Source: Juglans regia
Taxonomy: Eukaryota > Streptophyta > Magnoliopsida > Fagales > Juglandaceae
DNA: 64,000 nucleotides
Reading direction: 5' to 3'
NCBI RefSeq assembly: GCF_001411555.2
Contig: NC_049902.1
Span: 18,398,705-18,462,704 of the forward strand
Shown piece after piece: positions 1 to 10,585 of this stretch. Both the position numbers and the translations under genes were made by a program. Each line of letters opens with the position of its first letter. Position 1 is the stretch's first letter. A model generated the notes under the pieces. The model was not told the origin of the DNA. It made no database searches and worked only from the letters and a program-made list of their open reading frames with translations.

Positions 1-221
1 GGAAGTCTAGGCATGAGTTTTAAATGTATGAGAAACCTTTTTATTGTAAAATTTATGTTTTCCGCTGTAAACCTCTTTTATTGTCAACGCGCATTTTATT
101 TTATAAATGTAGAGTCTTGCACCTTGGGTATGAAAGCAAAAGGTTTTAAATTGAACGGTAATTCCCGTCGTCCTTTCTAAAATCTTTTGTAAAAAGTTCC
201 ACCACAAGGACGGGCGTTACA
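1..221 (+). mobile_element. 3' end of a + strand LTR (truncated by window start)
   Basis: The stretch ends in GGACGGGCGTTACA at 221, the terminal signature (GGGCGTTACA) shared by the long gypsy LTRs elsewhere in this window, such as the one ending at 50569. No coding potential is seen. The 5' part lies outside the window, so size and target duplication cannot be judged. The assignment rests on the terminal motif alone. Confidence 0.5.
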
Positions 222-323
222 CTAAGTCATCCCAATAATATAGATTCAACCATCAGTTGTTTCATGCCAGAATAACTAAGTCATCCCAATAATCTTAGTA
301 CAAAATATCCAATTCTCCAAAAG
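222..323. repeat. Short spacer with a 19-bp direct repeat
   Basis: ACTAAGTCATCCCAATAAT occurs at 221-239 and again at 275-293. The first copy begins on the last base of the preceding LTR, so the repeat is not its simple 5-bp target duplication. Nothing else is recognised here. Confidence 0.5.
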
Positions 324-1044
324 TGATATGAACCCGCGGGGATGTAATCTCTTGAACCTACAATCGGTTTGAAAACTCAACCAAGAAAGCCAAAATTAAG
401 TCAATAGATGGAGAATCTAGACCCGATGAGAACTCGTTTCAACAACCTAGATTATATTAAAATCTAGACCCATTGAATAACTTGTCTCAAGAACCCACAT
501 TACAAGGAGGAACGCCACAAAGGTTGTGATTTACCTTTGATAAGTTTAAAAGTTCAATCGAGAATAAGAGGAGTAAAACTCAACTCACAATGAATAAATT
601 CATCAAATTTCATAAAACTCCTTAAAATGAGGCTACCAAGAGTATTTAAAGTAAAACCTAATCAAACCCTAGCCAAAATAAATCCCCATCTTCCAAAAAT
701 GCCCCTGAGTGAATAGTGCCACATCTACAGTGCGGCTACAGTAAAACCCTAACCCTAGTTCAATAAATTACCCCTTGTGTGAATAGTGCCGCATCTACAG
801 TGCGGCTACAGTGCTCGCTATAGTAAAACCCTAACCTTAGTTCGATAAAATAATAACTTTCCCAACATGCCCTTGCATAGGACCCACTTAAGTGCTTCCC
901 ATAATAAATCAAATTATTCTAAACTAATAAAATAAGTCCTTTAAATGAATTACACAAGTTGAAAGCCTTCAAGTGCCCAAAGCCTTTAAGTCATGTTGTT
1001 GCCCTCTTTCATTACTTATCAAATGAATCAAAACTGAATCATCA
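324..1044 (-). repeat. 3' LTR of the tandem gypsy element
   Basis: It starts TGATATGAACCCGCGGG and ends ATCATCA, giving TGAT...ATCA termini, and matches 2446-3178 along its length. It contains an internal near-duplication around 700-850, where GTGAATAGTGCC, ATCTACAGTGCGGCTACAGT and AAAACCCTAACC each occur twice about 70 bp apart. The flank before 324 is AAAAG; no matching duplication could be checked because the other end of the array is truncated. Confidence 0.75.
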
Positions 1045-1088
1045 TCCTTTAAGCCCATCTTGAATGTTGGGCTCTTGCTAAACTCATC

Positions 1089-2100
1089 TCAAGTGGATTG
1101 CATCAATTCTTGCATTGTCTCCTTGATCTTCTTGGCCCTTGAACTTGTAATTGGCCCATCTGAAACTTGTAAAATATCTTTAAGACTAGGCCCACCTTGG
1201 TTTCCATCATTCCCCTCCTCAAAAGGATTCGACCTCGAATATCCACCTGGATCAAAGGGAAAAATGTTAGTAACATTAAAAATAGCAGAAATATGATACT
1301 TACCTGGAAGACCAACTTGATATGCATTATCATTAATTTGTTCAAGAATTTGGAAAAGTCCATCCAAGCTACTCCTGTCATCAACTGGTAAAGGCATTAA
1401 ATCTATAGGAGTAAATGGATTAAGTCTATAAACAATTCCAAAAGGTGAAAATTGAGTAGTAGTATGAACACTCCAATTATATGTAAACTCAATGAATGGC
1501 AAACATTACTCTCACAAATGTTCATGAAACACATCTAAAGTCTTCCTTACACCAAAATGACTACTTCAGTTATATACAAACTCAATGAAATGCAAATGAT
1601 ACTCCTGCAAACGTTCATGCAACAAGTCAATGTATGACAATTGATACTCCCACAAACATTCATAAAACACACCTAAAGCATTCCTAATACTAAAATGACC
1701 ATTCCAATTATATGCAAAGTCAATGAATGGCAAGCAATACTCCCACAAACGTTCATGCAACACGTTAATGAATGACAAATGATACATCCACAAACGTTCA
1801 TGCAACACGTCAATGAATGACAAATGATACTCCCACAAACGTTTTCTAAAATCTTCTTTACACCAAAATGATTCATCAAACCAAATCCATGCACAAACAA
1901 CTCATGCATAAGACTAGTAGGCTCATAAAGTCTATTCTCTTTAAACAAATACCAATCTAGTCTATAGAACTGACCAAATGATGTATTCTCAATTACTCCA
2001 TACACATTAGCCAAGCCATCATCATTAACATACAATTTCTTATCATATTCAAATCTCAATAACTTTACATCTAAAATGATGACAACGACATACCTTCTTG
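1089..2100 (-). pseudogene. Gypsy pol remnant: integrase zinc-finger part and polyprotein C-terminus
   Basis: Read on the minus strand, about 2059 to 1850 encodes a decayed segment resembling the region before the integrase zinc finger (GLMNHFGVKKILE, family consensus GLMGHFGVxKTLE). Then 1502-1089 encodes the late integrase segment (MPFIEFTYNWSVHTTTQFSP), followed by a C-terminal tail with LPGKYHISAIFNVTNIFPFD and GPITSSRAKKIKE. This tail is typical of gypsy polyproteins, and the stop at 1089 sits just before the LTR. The integrase catalytic core between these parts is gone, replaced by a short tandem array (1475-1850). No chromodomain is seen. The remnant has stops and frameshifts and cannot make an enzyme. 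The gypsy assignment is firm; function is lost. Confidence 0.75.
1475..1850 (-). repeat. Tandem repeats inside the integrase remnant (45-bp units, nested in a longer repeat)
   Basis: The words CAATGAATGACAAATGATAC and CACAAACGTTCATGCAACAC recur in head-to-tail units of 45 bp from about 1725 to 1845. Because 45 is a multiple of three, each unit encodes 15 residues in the same frame (pattern HERLWEYHLSFIDVL). A longer repeat, containing ATTATATGCAAAGTCAATGA-like sequence and ACACACCTAAAG, occurs around 1500-1580 and 1660-1740. These derive from the integrase segment ending FIEFxYNWS. Confidence 0.7.
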
Positions 2101-2420
2101 CTAAAACATTAACTATAAAATTTTTCTTACCTTGTGTGCATTTGATTACAAGAGAAAAATTCTCAATACAGTCTTCTCATTTAGCATGCATTCTATTAAA
2201 CAACTTACCTTGTCCCTTCAAGTGTGTGAATGACCTCGGGTAGGCATTGTCGCACTTGGTACAAAATCAATGTAATGCTCTATCTCTCTAATAGGTGGCA
2301 ATCCACTAAACACTCTGCTAGGAATCATGACCTCATATCCCTACAACAAAGAAACAACAACACTAGGCAAAGAGTCGTTAAATTCGTTAGCATAAAAACT
2401 CGCTTTTGATTTTTTCTCTG

Positions 2421-2445
2421 AATACCAAATGATATGAATACCAAA
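2421..2445 (-). promoter_or_regulatory. Primer-binding-site remnant with a duplicated 16-bp segment
   Basis: On the minus strand, directly after the LTR end, the sequence reads TTTGGTATTCATATCA and then TTTGGTATTCAGAG. The second copy resembles the initiator-methionine tRNA primer site TGGTATCAGAGC with one extra T. The 16-bp doubling places the LTR edge (ATATCA) twice. Confidence 0.55.
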
Positions 2446-3178
2446 TGATATGAACCCGCGGGAATGGAATCCCTTGAACCCACAATCAATTTGAAAACTC
2501 ATTCAAGAAAGCCAAAATCAAGTCAATGGATGGAGAATCTAGACTCGAGGAGAACTCGTTTCAAGAACCTAGATTATATTAAAAGATCTAGACCCGTCGA
2601 TGAACCTGTCTCAAGAACCCAGATTGCAAGGAGGAACGCCACAAAGGTTGTGATTTACCTTTGATAAGTTCAAAAGTTCAATCAAGAACAAGAGGAGTAA
2701 ACCTCAACTCACAATGAATAAATTCATCAAATTTCATAAAACTCCTTAAAATGAGGCTACCAAGAGTATTTAAAGCAAAACCTAATCAAACTCTAGCCAA
2801 AATAAATCTCCATCTTCCAAAAAGGCCCCTTAGTGAATAGTGCCGCATCTACAGTGCAGCTATAGTACTTGCTACAGTAAAACCCAAACCCTAGTTCAAT
2901 AAAATCCCCCTTGTGTGAATAGTGCCGCATCTACAGTGTGGCTACAATACTCGCTACAGTAAAACCCTAACATTAGTTCGATAAAATAATAACTTTCCCA
3001 ACATGACCTTGCATAGACCCCCTGAGTGCTTCCCATAATAAACCCAATTATTCTAAACTAATAAAATAAGTCATTTAAATGAATTAAACAAGTTGAAAGC
3101 CTTCAAGTGTCCGAAGCCTTTAACTCATGTTGTTGCCCTCTTCCATAGCTTATCAAATGAATCAAAACTGAATCTTCA
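2446..3178 (-). repeat. 5' LTR of the tandem gypsy element
   Basis: It starts TGATATGAACCCGCGGG and matches 324-1044 with scattered substitutions and small indels. The internal duplication (two GTGAATAGTGCCGCATCTAC units at about 2833 and 2915) is also present, so it predates the split of the two LTRs. Confidence 0.75.
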
Positions 3179-3340
3179 TCCTTTAAGCCCATCTTGAATG
3201 TTGGGCTCTTGCTAAACTCGTCCCAAGTGGATTGCATCAATTCTTGCATTGCCTCCTTGATTTTCTTGGCCCTTTAACTTGAAATTGGCCCATCTGGAGC
3301 TTGCAAATTATCTTTAAGACTAGGCCCACCTTGGTTCCTA
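3179..3340 (-). pseudogene. Truncated pol C-terminus of a second, adjacent gypsy copy
   Basis: It matches 1045-1200 closely and encodes the same tail (a GPISS-like segment followed by AKKIKEAMQELMQST), in frame with a stop close to the LTR. It breaks off at about 3340 in TATAAAAAAAGATC, where LTR F begins. It is the evidence that the array once held at least two element copies sharing one LTR. Confidence 0.65.
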
Positions 3341-3498
3341 TAAAAAAAGATCTAAACTAGTTGTTTCATGCGTTCTATAGCACGAAGGGTTAGACCTATA
3401 AATATCAGAATAATATCAAGTCTCCTGTCGACATTTGGTTCCTCCTCAATCCTCTTGATCCTCTGGTCCATTGGGGTCCATCTATATCTACAACTTCC

Positions 3499-3557
3499 TA
3501 TCATTTCGAGTGAAATGATAGTGGGTCCACAAGGAGTGAGATTTACTTGAAATCTCA
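3499..3557 (-). other. Twin stem-loops in LTR F
   Basis: Two perfect inverted repeats lie side by side: TGAGATTT/AAATCTCA (3537-3544 with 3550-3557, 5-nt loop) and TATCATTTC/GAAATGATA (3499-3507 with 3512-3520, 4-nt loop), 16 nt apart. LTR A has the same pair at 17113-17173 in the same order, 15 nt apart, with different but still complementary bases in the second stem. Confidence 0.7.
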
Positions 3558-5176
3558 GTAAGTTAGATTACCAACTTGTACAAAGATAGACTATGCATGA
3601 AGAATGATAAACATGAAATGCATGCAAATGCAGAAAAATTTTACTTGTCTCCCATTCAGATTTCTCTAGAAAATAGATTTTTGATGTACATTTTCTTACA
3701 AAGAACATAATTTTACTTTTTTCATAAAACTTAGTCTTTCATTATAAAATTAGGGAATTAACGTAATGTATGGTATCGTCACAGTTTCCCATATGCACTG
3801 TGAGTACCTGTCGGTGACCGTAGTATAACTCACGTTGAAATTACGTTGTCTATAGACTCGTTCTCAATGCATTGGTAATATAACATAACTTAAAATCGTA
3901 AAAATCATAACATGTACACACACCAGCATTAGGTGTCGTAATGTATGACTTCGCTCGAACGTTCTTTAAAAAGAACCCATTTGAAGTCTGTTGACTGTTG
4001 TTCATCAACACAGGGGTTACCAATCCATATTGAATCACTCCAGAGTGGGCATAGGAGTTCTACTATGATACAAGGATACTTCCCCATCCTACCCTTTGGG
4101 GTTGTGATAAAATAATTTTCATACAAAGGAGTTTGAAAAAGAATGATTTTCATGAAATGCATATGAGTGGCACAAAACTGATGTTTGAATGTAAAAATGA
4201 TATGACAGTTCATGCTAAAATGACATTTATCAATAAATCATAAATAATCGATCAAGGTATAAGTTAGAGGCGAACTTATAGACTACTAGAGCTGTAAGCG
4301 AAGTACTGGCTGTGAAATAAATTATGCTAAGTTAGAATCTATCTAACTTAAGGAAAATAAATAGTGACTTGAAAAGGGAAATTACAAAACTGGCCTTAGA
4401 CTCCTAAATCATGCATGCTATCTAAAAATCCTTAACCTACCTCATGAAATGCATGGCACGCATTCTAATTGATGCCTAAATGAACTCATTAATGATCCAT
4501 ACGAATGCATGCAAGGCAAAACCTCCAAGGAACATGTTCAGTAGAATCCTCAAGGACATACTGAAATCCTAAGTTTGAGCAACTTCATCCCAACACTTAG
4601 TCATGCCTAATGAAATCCTCAAATGCTAACTGAACCTCAATGATGCATGGTATGATCCTATCACTGATGACATGCTAATGATCATGCATTCTTCTTATCC
4701 CAATCAGAAGGCTTTCTAAATGCTCACATTTCAAGCCTAAGTAAGAGTAGCTACCTCAAATGGAGCATGATTAATAGTCGAACCATTCATGCTTTGATGA
4801 GCAAAACAAGATAGAACTTAAAACTAGTCATGACATGTTTTTCATCTTAATCTAAACCTCCATAAATAATCCTATGATCAAACTATAACATAATTAATCA
4901 TGCCATAGCTAATTTCCTAAAAAAAATGTATTTAATCTTAACGCTATCCTAAATATGCAACTTGGCTACTAAGGACTCTCATGCTTAAAAATAACTACTA
5001 AAACGTTAAACGTAACAATAATAAGGAAACTAAGATCAAGAGAGGGAATACTCCCAAAGATTGGTGCCCTTGAAGCTTCCCATTCAAACTCTAAGAACTC
5101 TTCAAGTACACTCAAGAACACTAAGAGAGAAGAGAGGAAGTGAAGTGAAGTGAGGAAGAATTGAGGTGAAGAGGGG

Positions 5177-5184
5177 TTTATATA
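5177..5184 (-). promoter_or_regulatory. TATA box of LTR F
   Basis: TATATAAA on the minus strand is followed downstream by a CT-rich leader (5165-5100). LTR B has a TATA box in a comparable position at 54530. This is a likely retrotransposon core promoter. Confidence 0.5.
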
Positions 5185-5321
5185 GCCCAAGAAGTGAAGG
5201 TGGCGTTGGGCTTGGGTGCTTCCTCATTGGGCAGTTTGGGTGGTGGCTTATGATGCCTCTCAAGCTTTGTCCATGTAGGTTAGCATGATGGTGTCTAGGT
5301 TATAAGAGAATCAACCAAAGG

Positions 5322-5324
<3 letters not shown>

Positions 5325-5358
<34 letters not shown>
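5325..5358. repeat. (AG)17 microsatellite
   Basis: A pure AG dinucleotide run lies within LTR F, upstream of its TATA box on the minus strand. Confidence 0.95.
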
Positions 5359-5360
<2 letters not shown>

Positions 5361-6316
5361 GCCTTGTGGGTGGTGGAGAGAGAAAAGGTAGTGTAATTAA
5401 TACTACGGTTTAAGCCCTTAATGACCGATGATTAGGGTTTGGGCAAAGGTTAGCAATTTTGTCTTATTCTCTTGTCTTATTCCCTTGGTTTCTAGTGGCT
5501 AGGCAAAATGTAATCAAGTGCCATCTATGGTGGTTCAAAGGGTGGTGATTGGGTGGTTGAGAGGTAGCCTAATATAGAAAAAATAAGATAAATAGAAAAT
5601 AAAATAAATATGGGTTGGCCGAAATTCCCATGGGCAAAATCAGCATTTTGAAAATATTTAGGGTTTTGGCAAGGGTTTTCCAAAATCAACCGCAAGGAAA
5701 TTTGCACAGATAAATCATGGGACTAAAGACAAAATTATCCTTGAAGAAAAATAATCTGAGCTAAGGGTCTTTTGGTCCATTGCACACAATGTACACATGG
5801 TTGCCAAATGAAACGGTTTTAGGGTTTCAAATGTCACGACACAAAATGACATGTACTAAGGCTCAATAAAAATGCAACTATGTCTAATGAATCCTAGATA
5901 TGGATGATCAAAGCAAAAAATTTGAATCAAAGCTCGAAGATAGAAATCAAACTAAGCTTGCCTAACAAGAGCCAGTACTCTTTTAAGTAAGCGAGCTATC
6001 ATTCTAAGAATCTAGGGTTAACCTAAGAGTTAACCTAATGGGGTAAGGAAGTAGGGTGTTACGAATTATAATATCTTAGTCCTCATCCTGTACTAACCAA
6101 AAGTTCTATGATCTCCTCCAAAATTCCCGCGATATCCTTCTTTAGTAGTATAGTAATATTCATGTAGGAGCCTATTTGTTGAAAGCAATCGCCTAGAGTA
6201 AAATCAGTGCTACTCGATTCTAGCCATGCCAACCTTAGGCTGGTCCAGTTTGTTTCCATCGATCCTTGTCATAGTAGCTTCCATTGCTGGAGGAATGGTG
6301 GTTGGGACTACGATGG

Positions 6317-6338
6317 TGATATTTGATTACAAGTCTCG
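6317..6338 (-). other. Decayed first stem-loop of LTR E
   Basis: This is positionally equivalent to the stem-loop at 17113-17134 in LTR A. On the minus strand CGAGACTTG faces CAAATATCA across TAAT; about six of nine pairs remain. It supports homology of E with A and suggests E is no longer under constraint. Confidence 0.45.
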
Positions 6339-6479
6339 GCAAGTTAACAAACAATTTAAACTGATAGTTTGAAGATGCATGCATGATAGTAAATACATGA
6401 ATGCAAAACGTGATCATAAGTAAGCATGATGTGACTTGACAAATAACATGACATGTGCTGACATAACTTGAATTGACAT

Positions 6480-6730
6480 AAAAAGAACTGAATTGACCTG
6501 ATATAAACATAACATAAAGCTGAACGTGAAACTGAACATGAGTTGAACTTGAACTGAACGTGGACTGAAATGAGACGGAACATGAATTGAACTTGAACTA
6601 AACGTGAACTAACTGATATTGAACATGAAATGAACTTAAACTGAACATGAATTGAACTTGAACTAAACGTGAATTGAACTGAAACCAGACATGAACTGAA
6701 CATAAACTAAACTAAAACTGAACATAAACT
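6480..6730. repeat. Degenerate short tandem repeats in LTR E (GAACTTGAACTAAACGTG type)
   Basis: Words such as TGAACATGAATTGAACTTG and AACTAAACGTGAACT recur many times in imperfect units. The equivalent part of LTR A (16680-16975) is the complementary TTCAAGTTCATGTTATGTT array, so this low-complexity zone is a family trait. Confidence 0.6.
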
Positions 6731-7207
6731 TGGAATCTTGTTTAATAATTAAACATGATTAATAAAAGTGACCATATGGATGCTAAATGGTTCTCCTTGA
6801 GTCGTGTGTCCTTGCTGATTATTGCATCACAACACAGGTATCTACACCAGCTGTGAGTGCGTTAATATATGTATCAGTTCACAAGTATCTGCACCTACTA
6901 TGAAAAATGTAATGTACGTATCCCGTGGTAGGTATCTACACCAGCATGAGTATGTATAACATGAAATTGAAAGTGTGGGAGGCACCATTGACGTTAATGC
7001 CTAACTTCACTCTATGACCAGTTAATTAGGCCCAATGCTTGTTGATCTTTAGTTAGTCAACCCAAGGGATTTTACACTAGTTTAGACACTCCAGCGTGAA
7101 CAAGGGAGTTCCACTAGGATATTACCCCACCCTAGAACTTAGGGTTGTGTTAAATAGAAATAGACTTGACTCGACTCGACGTGGAAAAACTGTTTTCGAG
7201 ACACACT

Positions 7208-7600
7208 CTATACTCGAGACATGACAAGACATAAAACAAGAGGACAAATGACCGGATGTAACATAACGTGACATTTACATAAGCTGAATGTCATGGCATA
7301 ACTTAAAACAGACAAACATTTTGTGACATGACATAATGTGTAACAGATAAACAATTTGTGACATAATAAAATGTGTAGTAGATAGACATTTTGTGATATG
7401 ATAAAATGTGTAATAGATAAATATTTTGTGACATAATAAAACATGTAACAGATAAATATTTCATGACATAATAAAATGTATAGCAGATAAACATTTCGTG
7501 ACATGATAAAATCTATAACAGATAAACATTTTGTGACATGATAAAATTTGTAACAGACATACATGTAGTGACCTAGCATAACAAGGCATATAGAAGAATA
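7208..7600. repeat. Tandem repeats in LTR E (unit about 40 bp: ACATTTTGTGACATGATAAA)
   Basis: Between about 7310 and 7560 the unit made of AGATAAACATTTTGTGACAT and ATAAAATGTGTAAC recurs about seven times at roughly 40-bp spacing. LTR A has a related ATGTCATGTTATGT-rich zone at 15748-16200. The apparent open frames through it on the minus strand are repeat artefacts. Confidence 0.65.
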
Positions 7601-8439
7601 TAAGAACATGAGGAATTGTTCTCTTACCAACACACATGCACAATATTTTGATAGTAAGTTAAAAGCTAACATACAGTGATCATAGTGTGACAAATTAAAA
7701 TTTGTAAAATATGAGAAACTGTAAGGAGAGATTTTTAAATGTCAGATACTCCTCACTAACAGTTTAGACACATAAAAATACTGACTTAGAGTAAAATGAC
7801 CAATTTACCCCCTTACATGTAGGAAAATGACCATTTTACTTCTAACTCAAGGATTTCACATCCTAATTCCAAAACTCACCAAAATTTGCATTCATCGTGT
7901 AAATTTTGTCATAAATCAAAATATCTAATTATAAAAATTTAAAACACATCACAACTAGGTCAAACATGCTTAGGTCAAAACATGTATAGGCCAAACCTCT
8001 TGATTTTTGTTGCAATTCTATCAAACCTCATTTCTCATGCTTAAAATTGAAATATGCAACACACAAAAATCATATCCTATGCTTAAATAACATACTAAAA
8101 CAACCAACACAACTTTGACCACAAAAACCATAAATTCTTTTAATACAAAACTTCAAGTACGTAACCATAAGCACAACCCTCGATGTTCAAGGTGTTATCT
8201 CTTTTCAAAACAACTCCAAAAGTCCAATAACATACTCTCAATACATTCATAACACATTCTGTGAACCATCATGCTCTAAATCATCAAGCCAAAACCACAA
8301 AAGGTCACAAAATCCAACTTAAAGATTTGGCTATGACACTTTCAAACCGAAAATCATGTGGTTGGTTTATAATCAAGTCCTTGAATATATCCAAGCATCA
8401 AACCTAATGTCACATGGCAATATTTGCATCAAAACATAG

Positions 8440-9079
8440 GGTTAATGTCGTGTTTTGTATGCCTGGACAAGGTTCAAGCAACTCGGGCATTGATCTTTAC
8501 ATGCAAACACAAGGACGAAGGTGGGCTTGGTGTGGTTCAGGGAACTTTTGATGCTTAAGTCAGTGTCTCAACTATAGAGCAATGGCTAGTCAATAACTGA
8601 GTTCTGAGAGAGTTCTTTGCACCTAGAACGTAGCTTTTATACGAGGTTTCAGACGAGACATTATGTACCCTGTGTCAGGGTTCGGTTGTCCTACTCGCAT
8701 TTGTTTCAGCCTGGATATTATGCGATGTGGCACCCGAGGTAGTGCTTTTAATGCGGCCTAGCTTCTAGGGGTGTCTCGGTAGTGGACGATTGGTGCGGTC
8801 ATTTTTGGTCCCCTTCGTCAGAGAATGGAGGGATGTCCGCGTCCTTCATTCACTTGCTGGTGTAGGCCCTTTAATGTTAGGTGTCACAGGTGATGTCAGA
8901 GTCAACGTGTCCCTTCTATCCCCTTTCATTTGGTTTCTCACGCGATGCACCCTTCATCACCTGATACAACTAGAGGGTCGGGCCCTTTTGGTGATTATGG
9001 GGTCGCTAGGGTGTTGAAACGGGCCTCATTTTTTGCCCAAGCCCAACCAGCATGGGCCAGGTGGGGAATATCCCTCTCA
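8440..9079 (-). mobile_element. Insertion in LTR E, probably a small solo LTR with a TATAAAAG promoter
   Basis: Aligning E with LTR A shows continuous homology up to TAGATCTATG (9080 side) and again from CTATGTTTTGATG (8440 side). The 640 bp between is foreign and visibly richer in G+C. CATAG flanks it on both sides (8435-8439, 9080-9084), a 5-bp target duplication. On the minus strand it starts TGAGAGGG and carries GTATAAAAGC at 8642-8631. The other end reads GACATTAACC rather than the usual CA, so the boundary or type is not certain. No coding capacity. Confidence 0.5.
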
Positions 9080-10585
9080 CATAGATCTACCCAAAAACCT
9101 CAAATACAAAACCTATACAAATATTTCCATGCATAAAAATTCATATCTTTAAAATCAACACCATAAATCCTCAAACTAGCACCCTAACATGTGAATCAAA
9201 GTCCTAGGAACATCATATGGAAATATTAAAGCCATTGGAGCATGCTTTCACAACAAAAGTTCAAGCTTATTCAAAACAAAATCTGTTTTCAAACTCCAAG
9301 TTTCCAACTTTTTAAATCTTTGCAAAACTCTTATAAAAAACTTATAACATGCAACTAATCTCCAACCATCATGTATATTAGCATGTTAAATATAAACCAT
9401 AAAAAAAATATTGGACAAAGATCTTGTCAAGAACACCATAAAAAAAATCAAGAAATCACACACTGGCCAGTTTATCTCTCAGAGTGACCTCTTCATTCTT
9501 AAACAAACTTCTCAGCCATCATACGAGCATGAAAATTAAAAAACATATATACAAAAAAAAAAAAAAACTAGACTCGAAGAGGAACAACTTTTGTGAAGGG
9601 TACATTGTGAGAAAACACTTCAAATTGCTTGTAAGAAGTTGAGCAAGGTAAGCCAAAAAACCGTCCAAGAGCTCCTCTCAGCTCCTCTCGTTTCTCTCCA
9701 AGAAAAGGTTTGAAAAGTGACCAAATGCAAGGGGAATGGACATGGAAGACTCTTAAACATTTGGAAGGGTGATAGGAGGTGTATGAAACATACTTTGAGT
9801 GATGGGGTGTCAGCCAAAACGGTGGGTAGTACCATGTGTCACTGCACATGGTTTTCAGCCAAGGAAGCTTCCTTGTGAAGGGTGGTGGTGAGGTGGCTTT
9901 TGGTCTTCCCATCAAGAACTACTTGGGGATGACTTGGGCAGTGACAGGAAAGCTTTGGTAGGTTAAAACCTCCTCCAAAAGCCTTGCCTTGGTGGTGCAA
10001 TTTATGGGCCTTAACCGAATGGGCTTCCATTTAGGATTGCAATAGGGTTTGGTTGGGGTATGGGTTGATATAAAGCACAAATCCATTTTTTCCTGTCCCA
10101 ATAAAATTACCAAGATTTAAAATAATAACTAAGGATATAATAACATGAATTTGAGTGATTAATAGCACGTAAAAGTAATTAAATACTAAGCTAATTAAAT
10201 ACTAAGCTAAAACCGGGTTCAATTAGGGTTTGGAGACAAACTTTGGGGTTTTGGGAAACCATTTGGGGTTTTGGTTGTCACCAAACTTTTGGGGTTTCAA
10301 TTAGATTCCAAGTGTTTAGAATTTCTCTAGGGTTGAATCCCTCTTTTGATTGGTAGAAAATGGATGGTTGGATGGATTATGGTTTTACTTAGGTGGCATG
10401 ATCACAAAGCTCGATTTCCATCACATTTCTATCTCATGGTTTATTTTGGTGCCAAGTGTCCAATACTATTCACCAAGTGTGGCTAAGATCTTACTAAGTA
10501 TCCAAATAAAACTTCCCTAACAAAATTTAGAATTTCCACATTGTGATTTTGAAAACACTGATTTAGGTGCTAACACCGAGGCTAC

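Larger units (their letters stand above)
324..3340 (-). mobile_element. Tandem, internally deleted Ty3/gypsy element (LTR - pol remnant - LTR - pol end)
   Basis: Two copies of a 0.72-0.73 kb LTR (324-1044 and 2446-3178) lie in the same minus orientation around 1.4 kb of pol remnant. A third piece, 3179-3340, repeats the pol 3' end that also lies just behind the other LTR (1045-1200). Read on the minus strand the order is pol end, LTR, primer site, pol, LTR. That is what unequal recombination between neighbouring copies would leave: an element sharing its LTR with a second, truncated copy. About 3 kb of gag-pol is missing relative to a complete element. The clade is not assigned because no reverse transcriptase survives. 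Confidence 0.75.
3341..6063 (-). mobile_element. LTR F: minus-strand long gypsy-type LTR, 3' end missing
   Basis: On the minus strand it opens at about 6063 with CGTAACACCCTACTTCC, a one-base variant of the TGTAACACCC start common to long plant gypsy LTRs. A TATA box follows about 880 bp in. Near the far end (3560-3490) lies the paired stem-loop block also present in LTR A at 17113-17173. No open frame of interest exists. The terminal CA end and target duplication are absent, so it is either truncated by the tandem gypsy element at 3340 or recombined. Confidence 0.6.

Noticed and set aside
1060..1391. Open frames on the + strand at 1060-1296 and 1197-1391
   Set aside because: They are antisense to the gypsy polyprotein tail, whose minus-strand frame has clear family motifs.
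7208..7693. 161-residue minus-strand open frame rich in Cys, Tyr and His
   Set aside because: It is a translation of the short tandem repeats of LTR E; the same residue pattern appears from the equivalent repeats in LTR A (15748-16225) in the opposite relation. No start context or domain.
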